Origin: Photobacterium ganghwense
Lineage (GTDB): Bacteria; Pseudomonadota; Gammaproteobacteria; Enterobacterales; Vibrionaceae
DNA length: 64,000 bases
NCBI RefSeq assembly: GCF_003025595.1
Contig: NZ_PYMI01000001.1
Location: 496,001-560,000 of the forward strand
Reading direction: 5' to 3'
The notes beneath the pieces were generated by a model that made no database searches, was not told the origin of the DNA, and saw only the letters and a list, made by a program, of their open reading frames with translations. This document shows, piece after piece, positions 25,599 through 36,359 of this stretch. The position numbers were made by a program, and so were the translations under genes. Each line of letters begins with the position of its first letter. The stretch's first letter is position 1.

Positions 25599-26813
25599 TT
25601 ATCCCTCAATCAACTTCATCAGCAGGTGGCCGTCATACATGGCTTGCTTCACCAGCGCCGCACCGGGCATCGTTGCCTGAGTGTAAAAGCAGCTTTCTTC
25701 AATCATCAGATCACGATTATAAACCGGCAGTGACTGCGTTCGGACACAATCCATGATGGCCGGGTACAGCACTTCTTTTGCGCGGTTAAACTCTCCGCCG
25801 ATCAGAACTTTATCGGGGTTAAACAGGTTGACCATAATTGCAATGGCCTGTCCCAGGTGATGACCAAGCTCAACGATAACCTGGCGAGCCAGACTGTCAC
25901 CGGCAACCGCGGCGTCACAGATACCCTCGATTGTCAGCACTTTGCCGTGAAGCGTGGACGGATGCCCTTCGCGAAGACGCTGCTCCACTTGCTCAAGCAC
26001 CGCTTTCAGGCTGGCCACAGTTTCCAGGCAGCCATGGTTTCCGCAGAAGCAGCGTTTACCATAGGGCTTTATCTGAATGTGGCCAAGCTCACCCACATTC
26101 CCGATACGGCCCGATAACACCACATTGTCCAACACAATACCGGCACCCACACCATGGTGGATAGAAATCAGTATCGAGTTCGCCACATCGCGCGAATTCC
26201 CAAACAGTTTTTCAGCCAGCGCCCATGAGCGGGTGTCATTGCCAACAAACACCGGCAATCCAGTAGCTTCATGGATAGCGGGACCTAACGCCAGATTATG
26301 CACATTGTAGTGCGGCATTTGCAGTACGGTTCCGGCTTCCGCATTCACCAACCCCGGCAATGAAACCGCGATCGCTGTAATACGATCCAGCTCATTCACA
26401 TGATTGGCAAAAAAGGTATGAATTTCGGAAATCAGCTTTTTCAGGACTTCATCCTGCTCCAGCACATCCACTTCCTGACGTTCTTCAATCAGGATATCGC
26501 CCCCCAACTCATGCAGTGCGATGGTCAGATAGCCACGCCCCAGTCGGATAGACATAAACTGCCACCCTTCATTGGCCGGCATCAGACCAATCGCCGGTCG
26601 CCCCCGGCTGGCCGCTTCCTGAATAGCGGTTTCTTTTATCAGATGAGCATCAATAAGCTCACGGGTAATTTTCGTGATACTGGCCGGTGCCAGCTGGCTG
26701 CGCTTTGACAGTTCAATCCGTGAGATAGGGCCAAGCTGATCAATGAGCTTGTAGACGCTGCCGGCATTGTTTCTCTTGATATGATCGATATGACCAGGCT
26801 GAGCGACATACAT
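25599..26813 (-). CDS. mlc: ROK-family transcriptional repressor Mlc
   Basis: Glucose-responsive repressor of PTS and sugar genes, 404 aa (E. coli Mlc has 406). The N-terminal winged helix reads QPGHIDHIKRNNAGSVYKLIDQLGPISRIELSKRSQLAPASITKI, closely Mlc-like. The C-terminal ROK domain has the zinc-binding cluster GHIQIKPYGKRCFCGNHGCLET (Cys residues near 255-265). CAGGAG is spaced from the ATG. Mlc is sequestered by the glucose transporter EIICB when glucose is taken up. It diverges from queE with a 269-base AT-rich spacer holding both promoters. Confidence 0.92.
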   Translation of the reverse strand: MYVAQPGHIDHIKRNNAGSVYKLIDQLGPISRIELSKRSQLAPASITKITRELIDAHLIKETAIQEAASRGRPAIGLMPANEGWQFMSIRLGRGYLTIALHELGGDILIEERQEVDVLEQDEVLKKLISEIHTFFANHVNELDRITAIAVSLPGLVNAEAGTVLQMPHYNVHNLALGPAIHEATGLPVFVGNDTRSWALAEKLFGNSRDVANSILISIHHGVGAGIVLDNVVLSGRIGNVGELGHIQIKPYGKRCFCGNHGCLETVASLKAVLEQVEQRLREGHPSTLHGKVLTIEGICDAAVAGDSLARQVIVELGHHLGQAIAIMVNLFNPDKVLIGGEFNRAKEVLYPAIMDCVRTQSLPVYNRDLMIEESCFYTQATMPGAALVKQAMYDGHLLMKLIEG

Positions 26814-27082
26814 GCCTTAACTCCTGAAAAAATGTAGATATAAAGATGAACAATTGAATTTTTTTACTTTGCGAAGTAATTGTGAAGCCGAAGTTTCATG
26901 GGACGTGACAAGAGTCACAGGGAAATCGAAATCAATCAGTGAAAACTGTATGCCGCTTCATATTTCCCTCAAAATGGTCGCGGTTAATTCACCACCAAAA
27001 TTTATCTACTGGAAGACAGCTCACAGCTTTTTTGCCATAATGCCGCGGTTCAACTCTTGTTCAACTCACCACGAGGTTTGCG
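26814..27082. promoter_or_regulatory. divergent promoter region between mlc and queE
   Basis: A 269-base AT-rich spacer with no convincing reading frame. It must hold the mlc and queE promoters; I could not assign exact -35/-10 elements. Confidence 0.4.
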
Positions 27083-27751
27083 GTGTACAAAATTAACGAA
27101 GTCTTTGAAACCATCCAGGGCGAAGGTGTCTTTACCGGCGTACCGGCCATTTTTGTCAGACTCCAGATCTGTCCGGTGGGTTGTGCCTGGTGCGATACCA
27201 AACAGACCTGGTCGGCAGAGCCGCAGGATCATGTTTCAATTGCTGAGATCATGGCGAAAAAAGGCGACTCTCCGACCTGGACTGAGCTGGATGCTCAGGG
27301 CATCGTGAATCTGCTCCATGATCAGAAATACACCGCGAAGCATGTTGTTATCACCGGTGGTGAGCCATGCCTGTACGATCTGGTGCCTTTGACCGAAGCA
27401 CTGGAGCAGGCCGGTTTCCGTTGTCAGATTGAAACCAGCGGAACATCAGAAGTGAAGGCCACAGCCAACACCTGGGTAACCGTGTCGCCAAAAATCAACA
27501 TGAAGGCCAAGCTTCCTGTGCTGCCAAGCGCACTGGAGCGGGCTGACGAAATTAAGCATCCGGTTGGAACAACCAAGGACATCGAGCAACTCGATGATTT
27601 GCTGGCTGGCAAAAATCTGAAAACAAACGTCAGCATTGCGCTTCAGCCAATCAGCCAGAAGCCGCGTGCGACCGAGCTGTGCATTGAAACCTGCATTGCC
27701 CGCAACTGGCGTCTGTCCATTCAGACCCACAAATATCTGGCGATTGCCTAA
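27083..27751 (+). CDS. queE: 7-carboxy-7-deazaguanine synthase
   Basis: Radical SAM enzyme that makes 7-carboxy-7-deazaguanine on the path to queuosine. 222 aa, the gammaproteobacterial length. The 4Fe-4S binding motif is CPVGCAWCDT (C-x3-C-x2-C, residues about 31-38), preceded by the substrate-binding ETIQGEGVFTG. The start is GTG at 27083 with GAGG upstream. The SAM-binding GGEP motif is at residue 93. queC/queD are not in the window. A hairpin with a GT wobble follows the stop. Confidence 0.93.
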   Translation: MYKINEVFETIQGEGVFTGVPAIFVRLQICPVGCAWCDTKQTWSAEPQDHVSIAEIMAKKGDSPTWTELDAQGIVNLLHDQKYTAKHVVITGGEPCLYDLVPLTEALEQAGFRCQIETSGTSEVKATANTWVTVSPKINMKAKLPVLPSALERADEIKHPVGTTKDIEQLDDLLAGKNLKTNVSIALQPISQKPRATELCIETCIARNWRLSIQTHKYLAIA

Positions 27752-27780
27752 GCCTCTGATCTGCACCACCCCATCACCTT

Positions 27781-27814
27781 CAAGCGGTCGTCTCACTTTT
27801 CAGACGGCCGCTTA
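27781..27814 (+). terminator. terminator after queE
   Basis: AAGCGGTCGTCT and AGACGGCCGCTT pair with one wobble around a short loop, 30 bases after the queE stop, followed by ATTCTTTG. A moderate T-rich tail supports termination. Confidence 0.65.
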
Positions 27815-27911
27815 TTCTTTGAGACACCTTCCCCCTCTTAACAATGGCTAATTTTGTCCTATCTATACTCAGCAAAAAACCAATAGTCATAATCATTTGT
27901 GGGGAAATATT

Positions 27912-30728
27912 ATGCGTAGCTATCTGGGATACTGCTTCCTGACGGCTTTCGCCCTGCTTCTGACCGCCTGTGGCGGAGGTGGAGGTGAGACACCCAATCC
28001 TGTTGCGGCTCCGGCCACACCGGTAACGACCGACTTCAGAGTCTCTGTCGATCTGCCTGACCAAATGACTCTGGCTCAGCAACATTCACTGTCACTGCTT
28101 CCTCAGGCTTACGCCAACGCAGTGAAAGATCTGACAGAACAAAATTTTGCCGCAGTCTGGCTGGACGATAAAGGTAAGGTGCTGGAATCCATCGAGCTGA
28201 CCGACTGGCAGACAAACGGTGAAGGGATTTATACGTTTACCGGCGATACCAAACCCAGAGTCAACGCGGTACTGCTGATTGATCCGGCGGGGATCCCCGA
28301 ATTCACCTTGGGTGAAGCACTGCCTGAGGGTCTTTATATGACTCCATTGGCCAGCGAACGCCTGACGGTCACGCTGGAAACATCGATGACTTACTACGCC
28401 CTGACCAAACGCATCGTCAAAGACGGCAACTGGGGGGTATTTACTGAGGTGTTTACCGATGCGCCACAGGGTAAAGTGCTGTTTGCGCTACAGGACATCA
28501 ACAACATGGCCCTGGATATTCGCGATACCCTGTTCCCCCAAATCGGCCTGGAAGGCATGACACTGAAAGATCTGATGCAGCTTTCTATTGTCAAATCCAT
28601 GACCGACGGTCGTATTGAGCGCTTTTATACCGAGCAGGATGCTGCGCTGGCTGATATTAAAGCCATTCTGAACGACGGTTACTGGCAGGTTGCCGCTGGC
28701 AGCAGTAACAATGGTACTGTCCTGATGTCGGACCGCACCTCGTATAACGGTTCACAGACCGAAGTGGCAGAATTCCGCTGGAAAAAAAGTGGTAACGAAG
28801 ACATTAATCTGAGTGAATTTTTTACTTATCTCAGCGGCTCAACCGCATTCGGGACAGAAGATGTCACACATCAGGTGCTTACCTCTCAAGGCTGGACCGG
28901 GCTGTTCAGCTACCTGAAAGTCATCCTGGCGACTCAGAGAACCGCGATGCTGACCGATGCCGGTCTGACGAAAGATGATAAGTCGGGAATTTCCTTGGAG
29001 GCGAATGTCTATTCGTTGTCAGGAAAACGGATCCACGATTTTCTATCGAGCCGGGAAAATCATTTCATGACCCGCTATATCAAAAATACTGCGACGTTTG
29101 ATGAAAATGCCTCAGGCTTCTATTTCACCTGGCGGCCGGAAAAAGAAACGTACCTGCTGTGTGACACCACCAACGACAAAGACACCTGCCGCGTTTACTC
29201 CACACAGCTGCCGGATACCGCCTTCACCAGTCTGGATGAGCTGATCACTGCTCAGGCCAATGCCGGGCCAGAGTTTGAATCCGTGAACGGCTTTAAACTC
29301 AGCGATAACGTGGTCGTAGAAATAATTGATGACGGCCTGTTTACCGTCCGTTACTGGAGCAACATTGCGGTCGATGAATGGGTGGTTCAGGAGCAAGGTG
29401 TCTGGTCTCCGGTAACGGTTGCCGGCAAACAGATGATCCGTTTCGATGTCCCCGATGTCATCAAACAACTGTCTGATAACTACCGTTTCAACAGCCTGGC
29501 ACTGTTCCTGGTGGTTGACCGCGGATTCGTCAACATCGGCGAAACCCTGCTGGATGGCGAACAGTTCCACTACTCCGGTTTTGATAATGATGCGAAAGAT
29601 CAGATCTTTGCCGCTGCGACCCGGGACAACCTGCCCGCCTTTGATAACTGTATCTTTGGAAATACCGCACTGGCAAATGAAGACCTCTTCCTCAACGCGG
29701 TAACAGAGTGTGGGGGTGACGAGCACTTCACCACTCAGGGCGTCAGTGATCTGGTCGACAAAACCCTGGTACAGATTGCCGAAGATGGTGAGATCACAGC
29801 TCAGATCCTGCGCAGTGATAATACCTGGGAGTTTTACCGCCACACCGAACCTGTCAGCGGCAGTAACCGCAGTTGGACACTACTGGATAACAGCTACCTG
29901 AAAGTGCTGGAAAATGCCGATACACCGGATTCCTTTGAGTACTGGGCGAAGACCAACTACGACTATGCCCTGCGGGTTATGGCGATTAAGCAGTACATCC
30001 ATCCGGATAACGGTCAGCCTGAGGAAACGGTCATTACAAACTTCATGGCCCGTGAGTATCAGGCCGATCAACTGGCCGCCTGTACGACCAATGATTCCGG
30101 CTGGGATCAGACCACCACCACACCAATGGTGAAGAAAACTCAGGAGGAGTACCAGACTCAGGCCGCATCCTGTAAACAAGCCTGGTATGGCCGGGTGCCG
30201 CGGTTTACGGAAGCCTTGCTGGTTGGCCAGACCGGTAACCTGAGTGACGACAAAGCTCTGACGTTCGCCAGCGATTCGTCACGGTACCTCAAGCTGACCG
30301 ATAACTTTTCCGGTGACTACTTCCTCGGCAGCTATGTGGACTCAGACGGTTGTGGCTTTAACTTCGACATCCGCTGGAAACTGGAAGATGACGGTACCCT
30401 GTACTATGAAGCCATTGATGGCTCAATGAAGGAACGGATTCAACTGTCAGATACTGACGGCCTGAAACTGGCCATCAAAGCCTTCAACCACCAAACCCGT
30501 TGGGAGACCGATGACACGTTGCTGTACGGGGACAATGAAGGGGAAATCTGGAGTGATATCGTCACGCTGATCGATGCCAGTGAAGTACCGGACGTGGTGC
30601 CCATTGAAGCACCGGAGACCCCGCCACCAGCGGAAGGCGAGCCTCCTGCTGAGCCGACCGGGCCACCAGCCGGGACCATTTTAAATGACGGCCAGACCTG
30701 TGCCTTTACCGAGCAGCCAGCAGCCTGA
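27912..30728 (+). CDS. large hypothetical lipoprotein
   Basis: Predicted lipoprotein of 938 aa. The signal FLTAFALLLTAC ends at the lipidated Cys, followed by a run of glycines, so outer-membrane localisation is likely. The mature body is acidic, with paired cysteines (for example in LLCDTTNDKDTCR and DGCGFNFD) and no catalytic motif I recognise. The last 50 residues are a proline-rich tail (PETPPPAEGEPPAEPTGPP) before a final Cys-containing segment. The ATG at 27912 is preferred over an upstream codon that would spoil the signal. Flanking terminators make it a single-gene unit. Codon usage looks native. Confidence 0.82.
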   Translation: MRSYLGYCFLTAFALLLTACGGGGGETPNPVAAPATPVTTDFRVSVDLPDQMTLAQQHSLSLLPQAYANAVKDLTEQNFAAVWLDDKGKVLESIELTDWQTNGEGIYTFTGDTKPRVNAVLLIDPAGIPEFTLGEALPEGLYMTPLASERLTVTLETSMTYYALTKRIVKDGNWGVFTEVFTDAPQGKVLFALQDINNMALDIRDTLFPQIGLEGMTLKDLMQLSIVKSMTDGRIERFYTEQDAALADIKAILNDGYWQVAAGSSNNGTVLMSDRTSYNGSQTEVAEFRWKKSGNEDINLSEFFTYLSGSTAFGTEDVTHQVLTSQGWTGLFSYLKVILATQRTAMLTDAGLTKDDKSGISLEANVYSLSGKRIHDFLSSRENHFMTRYIKNTATFDENASGFYFTWRPEKETYLLCDTTNDKDTCRVYSTQLPDTAFTSLDELITAQANAGPEFESVNGFKLSDNVVVEIIDDGLFTVRYWSNIAVDEWVVQEQGVWSPVTVAGKQMIRFDVPDVIKQLSDNYRFNSLALFLVVDRGFVNIGETLLDGEQFHYSGFDNDAKDQIFAAATRDNLPAFDNCIFGNTALANEDLFLNAVTECGGDEHFTTQGVSDLVDKTLVQIAEDGEITAQILRSDNTWEFYRHTEPVSGSNRSWTLLDNSYLKVLENADTPDSFEYWAKTNYDYALRVMAIKQYIHPDNGQPEETVITNFMAREYQADQLAACTTNDSGWDQTTTTPMVKKTQEEYQTQAASCKQAWYGRVPRFTEALLVGQTGNLSDDKALTFASDSSRYLKLTDNFSGDYFLGSYVDSDGCGFNFDIRWKLEDDGTLYYEAIDGSMKERIQLSDTDGLKLAIKAFNHQTRWETDDTLLYGDNEGEIWSDIVTLIDASEVPDVVPIEAPETPPPAEGEPPAEPTGPPAGTILNDGQTCAFTEQPAA

Positions 30729-30781
30729 TAAAAATACCCTATGGGAATAACACCTTTCTTATTCCCACAGCCTCGCTACCG

Positions 30782-30807
30782 AGCCCGCGTCACCTCGCGG
30801 GCTTTTT
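30782..30807 (+). terminator. intrinsic terminator after the large lipoprotein gene
   Basis: AGCCCGCG / CGCGGGCT with a 6-base loop and TTTTT tail. A second hairpin just upstream (TGGGAATAA / TTATTCCCA, 30742-30767) may add to termination. Confidence 0.88.
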
Positions 30808-30995
30808 ACTGCCAGTTGCATGACGATTATTCAGGCCATCTTCCACACTGGGTTCCCAGCCATAACGAACATAAAACAGAATGAATAACAAGCAATTACC
30901 TGTAGATAAAACGTTATCGTGGCTTACATCACAGTCATAGCAGGAAAACTATTTATTAACATGGCAAGCAATTACACTATATCCACAACAAGAAT

Positions 30996-32636
30996 ATGTG
31001 TAAGAGATTAAGGAAGATGCGTCTTACCATTGCTCATAAACTCCTCCTCACCCTATTAATGGTTTTTCTGGTCGTGCTGGTCGCCTCTCTCGCCTATGAG
31101 GCTCGTCAGCAAAAAACCATGCTGGAATCGGTCATCAGCGAGCAAACGCTGGACAAGGCCGGTAACTACTTCGACAGCCTCAATATGATGATGCTGACCG
31201 GCACCATGTCACAAAAAGAGACACTGCGTGAAAAAGTCCTGTCTCACAACGGCATTGAGAATGTCCGAGTGATTCGCGGACCCGGCGTGGTCAATATGTT
31301 TGGCCCCGGTCTGGACTACCAGAAGCCGGTGGATGACTTCGACCGACGAGCCCTTGCCGGCGAGCAAATCAGCGAAACCATCAGTACCCCGAACGGAAAA
31401 ACCCTGCTGGTTGCCCTGCCAATGAAAGCCAGCAGCAACTACCGGGGCACCAATTGCCTGCAGTGCCATATCGTGCCGGAGAACGAAGTGCTGGGCGTCG
31501 TCCGCCTGGAATACAATCTTGGTCCGCTCTATGAGCGGGTTGACAGCCAATTACTTAACGCTGGGGCTATCATGTCGGCTATCGCCGCTGCCGGGTTCCT
31601 GTTCGCGCTGATGATGATCCGTAACATTATTGTTCATCCCCTGCGCCGCCTGTCCGGTTATATGAAAACCGCCAGCCAGAATAAAGATCTCAGCCAGCGT
31701 CTGAACTCATCCCGCACCGACGAGATTGGCGAACTGTGTCACAGCTACGATCATATGCTGGACAATTTCTCTGCCAGCCTGCGTCAGGTGCAACAAACAT
31801 CGGAGTCCCTGACTCAACAGGCCAGCCAGTTAACCCAGGTTTCCGGCAGCACCAATCAGGCTGCGGACAGTCAGCGCTACGAAACCGGCCTGATGTTTAC
31901 CGCTATCGACAACATGCAGCATCAACAGCATGACGTTGAGCAACACACCACCGAAACCGCCGCGCTCAGTCGTCAGGCCTCACAGGCGGCTCAGTCAGGT
32001 ACGCAACTGGCGCAGGAAGCCGGTGAGAGCATTCAGCAGCTGGTCCATGACATTGAACACGTCAAAGCACGTATCGATCACCTCCATACGCAGAGTCAGC
32101 AGGTCGGCAGCATCTTAGATGTGATCCGCGGTATTGCCGAGCAGACCAATCTGCTGGCGCTTAACGCCGCCATTGAAGCAGCCCGCGCTGGAGAGCAGGG
32201 TCGCGGCTTTGCGGTAGTCGCCGACGAAGTCCGGAATCTGGCCACTCGCACCCATCAGGCCACCGGTGATATCCATACCATTATCGACAATCTGCATCAG
32301 GACTGCGAAGCCTCAGCTGATGCCATTGAAACCACCTGCCAGACTGCGTACGGAAAAGTCGAAACGATTCGTGAGCTTTCCGCCGCGTTGGCTGCTATCG
32401 ATAATCATATCCAGACCGTCAACCAGCATACGGTCGACATTCAGCAGCAGTCATCAAGTCAGGCAGCCCTTGCCGATGACATTCGCTCAAAAGTTGAAAT
32501 TATCACCGAGCATGCCGACGATACAGCACGTCATGCACAGTCGTCGAAAGAGATTAGCGTAAATCTTGAGCACTTAGCCGAGCAATTAGAGCGATTACTT
32601 CATCAATTTACCCTATCAGGCCATCACAAGGCTTGA
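30996..32636 (+). CDS. methyl-accepting chemotaxis protein with c-type heme motif in its sensor
   Basis: Chemoreceptor of 546 aa. Layout: transmembrane helix 1 ([19 protein letters not shown]); periplasmic sensor to about residue 185; helix 2 ([18 protein letters not shown]); HAMP; and a cytoplasmic coiled-coil with the signalling tip [37 protein letters not shown]. Just before helix 2 the sensor has [10 protein letters not shown], a CxxCH heme-attachment motif, as in DUF3365/Tll0287-like heme sensors, so it probably senses redox, oxygen or NO. An alternative ATG at 31017 follows AAGGA closely and would shorten the protein by seven residues. Single-gene unit. Confidence 0.88.
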   Translation: MCKRLRKMRLTIAHKLLLTLLMVFLVVLVASLAYEARQQKTMLESVISEQTLDKAGNYFDSLNMMMLTGTMSQKETLREKVLSHNGIENVRVIRGPGVVNMFGPGLDYQKPVDDFDRRALAGEQISETISTPNGKTLLVALPMKASSNYRGTNCLQCHIVPENEVLGVVRLEYNLGPLYERVDSQLLNAGAIMSAIAAAGFLFALMMIRNIIVHPLRRLSGYMKTASQNKDLSQRLNSSRTDEIGELCHSYDHMLDNFSASLRQVQQTSESLTQQASQLTQVSGSTNQAADSQRYETGLMFTAIDNMQHQQHDVEQHTTETAALSRQASQAAQSGTQLAQEAGESIQQLVHDIEHVKARIDHLHTQSQQVGSILDVIRGIAEQTNLLALNAAIEAARAGEQGRGFAVVADEVRNLATRTHQATGDIHTIIDNLHQDCEASADAIETTCQTAYGKVETIRELSAALAAIDNHIQTVNQHTVDIQQQSSSQAALADDIRSKVEIITEHADDTARHAQSSKEISVNLEHLAEQLERLLHQFTLSGHHKA

Positions 32637-32738
32637 TGCCTGACGCCAGACAGGTAATATTGAACCCTTGGACAGTGTCTGGGGCTTTATGCCCGATGGC
32701 ACAACAATAAAAGTGCCTTAACGGAGAATAATTTACAC

Positions 32739-34139
32739 ATGACTTACGCGCCTGTAACAGACGTACTGAGCGGTAAGCTAGCTGTCGACAGTGAAGTGAC
32801 TGTACGTGGCTGGGTTCGCTCGCGTCGCGATTCCAAAGCTGGAATCTCTTTCCTTGCCATTTATGACGGCTCTTGTTTCGACCCGATTCAGGCCGTGGTC
32901 CCAAATGAGTTAAATAATTACCAGGAAGAAGTGCTGAAGCTGACTACTGGTTGCTCTGTTGAGGTCACCGGTAAAATCGTTGAGTCTCCGGCCAGCGGCC
33001 AGGATTTTGAACTGGCAGCAACCGAAGTGAAAGTTGTTGGCTGGGTTGAAGATGCAGATACTTACCCAATGGCAAAAACACGCCACTCTATTGAGTACCT
33101 GCGTGAAGTGGCTCACCTGCGTCCACGTACAAACGTAATCGGTGCGGTTGCCCGTGTTCGTAACTGCCTGTCGCAAGCGATTCACCGCTTCTACCACGAG
33201 CAAGGTTTCTTCTGGATGTCTGCGCCGCTGATTACGGCTGCTGACTGTGAAGGTGCCGGTGAAATGTTCCGTGTTTCTACACTGGACATGAACAACCTGC
33301 CTCGTACAGACAAAGGCGATGTGGATTTCAACGAAGATTTCTTCGGCAAAGAAACATTCCTGACCGTATCAGGCCAGCTGAACGCTGAAGCTTACGCGTG
33401 TGCCCTGAGCAAGGTTTACACCTTCGGCCCAACGTTCCGTGCTGAAAACTCCAACACCAGCCGTCACCTGGCGGAATTCTGGATGGTTGAGCCAGAAGTG
33501 GCTTTCGCCGATCTGGACGACGTTGCGAAGCTGGCTGAAGACATGCTGAAGTACGTGTTCAAAGCTGTACTGGAAGAGCGTCGGGATGACCTGGAGTTCT
33601 TCGCACAACGTATCAACAAAGACGCCATCACGCGTCTTGAGCAGTTTGTTGACTCAGACTTCGCTCAGGTTGATTACACCGATGCAATCCAGATCCTGAA
33701 AGACTCTGGCCGTGACTTCGAGTTCGACGTTGAGTGGGGTATCGACATGTCTTCTGAGCATGAGCGTTACCTGGCTGAAGAACACTTCAAAGCCCCGGTT
33801 ATCGTGAAAAACTACCCGAAAGATATCAAAGCGTTCTACATGCGTATGAACGAAGACGGTAAGACAGTCGCAGCGATGGACGTACTGGCACCGGGTATCG
33901 GCGAAATCATCGGTGGTTCTCAGCGTGAAGAGCGTCTGGACGTACTGGACGAGCGTATGCGTGCGATGAACATCGACCCAGAGCACATGAACTGGTACCG
34001 CGATCTGCGCCGTTACGGCACAGTACCGCACGCGGGCTTCGGTCTGGGCTTTGAGCGTCTGGTTTCTTACGTAACAGGTATGGGTAACGTACGCGACGTG
34101 ATCCCATTCCCACGTACACCACGCTCTGCGAACTTCTAA
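32739..34139 (+). CDS. asnS: asparaginyl-tRNA synthetase
   Basis: Charges tRNA-Asn. 466 aa, the same length as E. coli AsnRS. An N-terminal OB-fold anticodon domain ([19 protein letters not shown]) is followed by the class II catalytic core: motif 2 in [21 protein letters not shown] and motif 3 in [19 protein letters not shown] lies upstream of the ATG. Codon use is strongly optimised, as for a highly expressed gene. A perfect terminator with a TTCG tetraloop follows. Confidence 0.98.
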   Translation: MTYAPVTDVLSGKLAVDSEVTVRGWVRSRRDSKAGISFLAIYDGSCFDPIQAVVPNELNNYQEEVLKLTTGCSVEVTGKIVESPASGQDFELAATEVKVVGWVEDADTYPMAKTRHSIEYLREVAHLRPRTNVIGAVARVRNCLSQAIHRFYHEQGFFWMSAPLITAADCEGAGEMFRVSTLDMNNLPRTDKGDVDFNEDFFGKETFLTVSGQLNAEAYACALSKVYTFGPTFRAENSNTSRHLAEFWMVEPEVAFADLDDVAKLAEDMLKYVFKAVLEERRDDLEFFAQRINKDAITRLEQFVDSDFAQVDYTDAIQILKDSGRDFEFDVEWGIDMSSEHERYLAEEHFKAPVIVKNYPKDIKAFYMRMNEDGKTVAAMDVLAPGIGEIIGGSQREERLDVLDERMRAMNIDPEHMNWYRDLRRYGTVPHAGFGLGFERLVSYVTGMGNVRDVIPFPRTPRSANF

Positions 34140-34164
34140 GTTCAGTAATAAAATTGCTGACAAA

Positions 34165-34194
34165 AAAGGCTACCTTCGGGTAGCCTTTCTGTTT
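34165..34194 (+). terminator. intrinsic terminator of asnS
   Basis: AAAGGCTACC / GGTAGCCTTT with a TTCG tetraloop and a T-rich tail, 26 bases after the stop. Confidence 0.92.
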
Positions 34195-34248
34195 TCGACG
34201 CAGCTTACCACTTTACCCACTCACTCTGACTCCTAAAGAGACACCATT

Positions 34249-34467
34249 ATGACAAACCAACCGAATAACCCGCTACACGGCATCACTCTGAAAAGACTGC
34301 TGGAAGAGCTGGTTGATCATTACGGCTGGGAAGCCCTGGGACGCGAAATCAACATCCGTTGCTTCAACAGCAACCCGAGTATCAAATCGAGCCTGACGTT
34401 TTTACGCCGAACCGAATGGGCAAGAAAAGAAGTGGAACAGCTGTATCTCGAGACATTTTTTATCTGA
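34249..34467 (+). CDS. VF530-family small DNA-binding protein (DUF2132)
   Basis: A 72-aa protein matching the VF530 family first seen in Vibrio fischeri: [25 protein letters not shown], then [22 protein letters not shown]. The family is small, helical and proposed to bind DNA. It begins 55 bases after the asnS terminator, so it has its own promoter. Cellular role is not established. Confidence 0.9.
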   Translation: MTNQPNNPLHGITLKRLLEELVDHYGWEALGREINIRCFNSNPSIKSSLTFLRRTEWARKEVEQLYLETFFI

Positions 34468-34568
34468 CCGAAACAACATTTCGCAGTGATGCAAAAGCAC
34501 TTCGCGGGCCGGAAGAAAACGTCAACACGTTGGATGTCACAACGGCTGACGTTACTTCCTTCCTCACC

Positions 34569-35189
34569 TCAGTCGGCATGCATCAGCTTACGCAGCTTTT
34601 GACACGCATCGCTTGGCGATGTCGCATGACAAATTGCCGACACTAAGGCGACCCCAGCCGCACCGGCATCCATGGCTGATTTAATGTTGCTTTCATTCAA
34701 CCCACCAATAGCCACCAACGGCAATCGACTTTCACCCGCCGCTTTCTCTAACCCGTCCAGCCCCCAGGCATACACAGTATTGGTTTTGGTTGGTGTCGGG
34801 TAAATCGCGCTTAGCCCCAGGTAGTCCACCGGCAGGTGTTGCGCATCCGCCAGTTGCTGCTCATTTTCCACCGAAAGCCCCAGAATTTTGTCATCGCCAA
34901 TCAACTGGCGGGCGATTGCGACAGGCATGTCAGACTGGCCCAGATGCACACCATCGGCATCGACCGCCAACGCCACATCCACCCGATCATTTATGATCAA
35001 CGGGATCCCGGTTTCCATCAGCAGCGCTTTAACAACCATGGCACGCTGAATGAACTCACGAACATCGCCGTGTTTTTCACGCAACTGAACCATAGTCACG
35101 CCACCGGCAACGGCTTCTTTGATCACGAACTTCAGTTGTTCAAGATCCAGATTCTCGTCCGTGACCAGATACAGGCTGTAATCAGGCAT
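34569..35189 (-). CDS. thiE: thiamine phosphate synthase
   Basis: Joins HMP-pyrophosphate and THZ-phosphate to thiamine phosphate. 206 aa, TIM barrel. Signature stretches: [12 protein letters not shown] (substrate binding), [22 protein letters not shown], and the phosphate-binding [10 protein letters not shown]. The ATG at 35189 is chosen over an upstream TTG; GGAGG lies within range. It overlaps the thiM stop by eight bases, giving a thiM-thiE operon. I found no TPP riboswitch in front of thiM. Confidence 0.94.
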   Translation of the reverse strand: MPDYSLYLVTDENLDLEQLKFVIKEAVAGGVTMVQLREKHGDVREFIQRAMVVKALLMETGIPLIINDRVDVALAVDADGVHLGQSDMPVAIARQLIGDDKILGLSVENEQQLADAQHLPVDYLGLSAIYPTPTKTNTVYAWGLDGLEKAAGESRLPLVAIGGLNESNIKSAMDAGAAGVALVSAICHATSPSDACQKLRKLMHAD

Positions 35190-36018
35190 TGGCCGTGCCT
35201 CCAAGCAGCTTGGCGTTCAGACGGGCCGCCAGCGCAGGCTCACCCAGCAGATATAGCGAATCAAGCAGATTCAGTTGTAAGCTCCCCGGCCCGGCTGATT
35301 TTTCTGCGGCCAGCTCACCAGCCACTCCCAATACGGCCGTTGCGGCCAGCGCGGCTTCCCAGGTATCCTCGCACACCGCGGCAAAAGCCCCGGTCAGCGC
35401 AGTATGGCTGCACCCCATGCCGGTCACTCTTGGCATCATGGCATGGCCATTGTCCAGCGCACAGACCTTGTCGGTGGACACCACGTAATCGGTCGCACCT
35501 GAGATCACCACAGTACACTGGTGCTGGTGTGCCAGTTGTTTGGCCGCATTCAGGGCCTGCTCACTGCTGTCCAGTGCATCGACCCCTTTTGATTGCGCCG
35601 CTTCCCCGGCAAGTGCAATGATTTCAGATGCATTCCCGCGAATGATCAAGGTTTCTGCCAACGCAGCCAGCTTACGGGAAACCTCTGTCCGTAGCGCGCT
35701 GGCTCCGCAGCCCACCGGGTCCAGTACCACCACTTTGTTATTAGCGTTTGCTTTCTCCACCGCGTAGTACATCCGTGGTATCCAGTGGCTGTCGAGCGTC
35801 CCGATATTAATGACCAGTGCACCGGCAAACCCCATCATTTCCGCCATTTCTTCCCGGCTGTGCGCCATGATTGGCGAAGCACCAACAGCCAGCAATGCAT
35901 TGGCTGTATTGTTCATCACAACATAGTTGGTCAGATTCACCACCAGCGGCTTTGTTGTCCGAACAGCCTGCAACATTGCGCAGCACATTTGCTCTATAGG
36001 CGTAGATTCTGTCTTCAA
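35182..36018 (-). CDS. thiM: hydroxyethylthiazole kinase
   Basis: Phosphorylates hydroxyethylthiazole in thiamine salvage. 278 aa, ribokinase-like. Motifs: [31 protein letters not shown] at the N-terminus, DPVGCGAS, and the anion hole/catalytic [15 protein letters not shown]. The start is TTG at 36018: AAGGAG stands six bases upstream, and the next ATG (35988) has no such signal. With thiE but without biosynthetic thi genes nearby, the pair looks like a salvage operon. Confidence 0.93.
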   Translation of the reverse strand: MKTESTPIEQMCCAMLQAVRTTKPLVVNLTNYVVMNNTANALLAVGASPIMAHSREEMAEMMGFAGALVINIGTLDSHWIPRMYYAVEKANANNKVVVLDPVGCGASALRTEVSRKLAALAETLIIRGNASEIIALAGEAAQSKGVDALDSSEQALNAAKQLAHQHQCTVVISGATDYVVSTDKVCALDNGHAMMPRVTGMGCSHTALTGAFAAVCEDTWEAALAATAVLGVAGELAAEKSAGPGSLQLNLLDSLYLLGEPALAARLNAKLLGGTANA

Positions 36019-36359
36019 GGGGCGCTCCTTCTTGATATATTCTCGACAGGCATTATACCCAACCAGCCAGAATTCACAGCGTCATCCAGTCATCGGGCCA
36101 TCGTTGGAATAACATTCTTTGAATGAGAGTGTTTAGAAGTGAGAATTTGAGTGAGGCCGCTTAATCAGCGTATCTTTGAAAAGTTAAACAACTGTTTCAA
36201 AGGTAGCATCACAGATATCTTTCTCGATCTGCGCTTAAATGACAACGCTCGACACCTAAAATAGTCAATCAGAACGCACTGAAGTTAAAGCGGAACAACA
36301 GGACGACACAGAGCAGCCCTCTCAGGGAGAAACTCTCGGCCGACAACAGGAAGAAAAAT
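36019..36359. promoter_or_regulatory. divergent spacer between thiM and the enoyl-CoA hydratase gene
   Basis: 341 bases without a convincing gene. It contains an imperfect hairpin near 36177-36205 (TTTGAAA ... TTTCAAA). I looked for the conserved TPP riboswitch core and did not see it. Promoters for both flanking genes are presumably here. Confidence 0.4.

Noticed and set aside
34836-35621. 261-codon plus-strand frame opposite thiE/thiM
   Set aside because: It is antisense to two well-identified thiamine genes and has no ribosome-binding site or family resemblance.
36019-36120. TPP riboswitch expected before thiM
   Set aside because: The conserved thi-box core (CTGAGA and the ACCTGATCTGGATAAT region) is not recognisable on the minus strand here.
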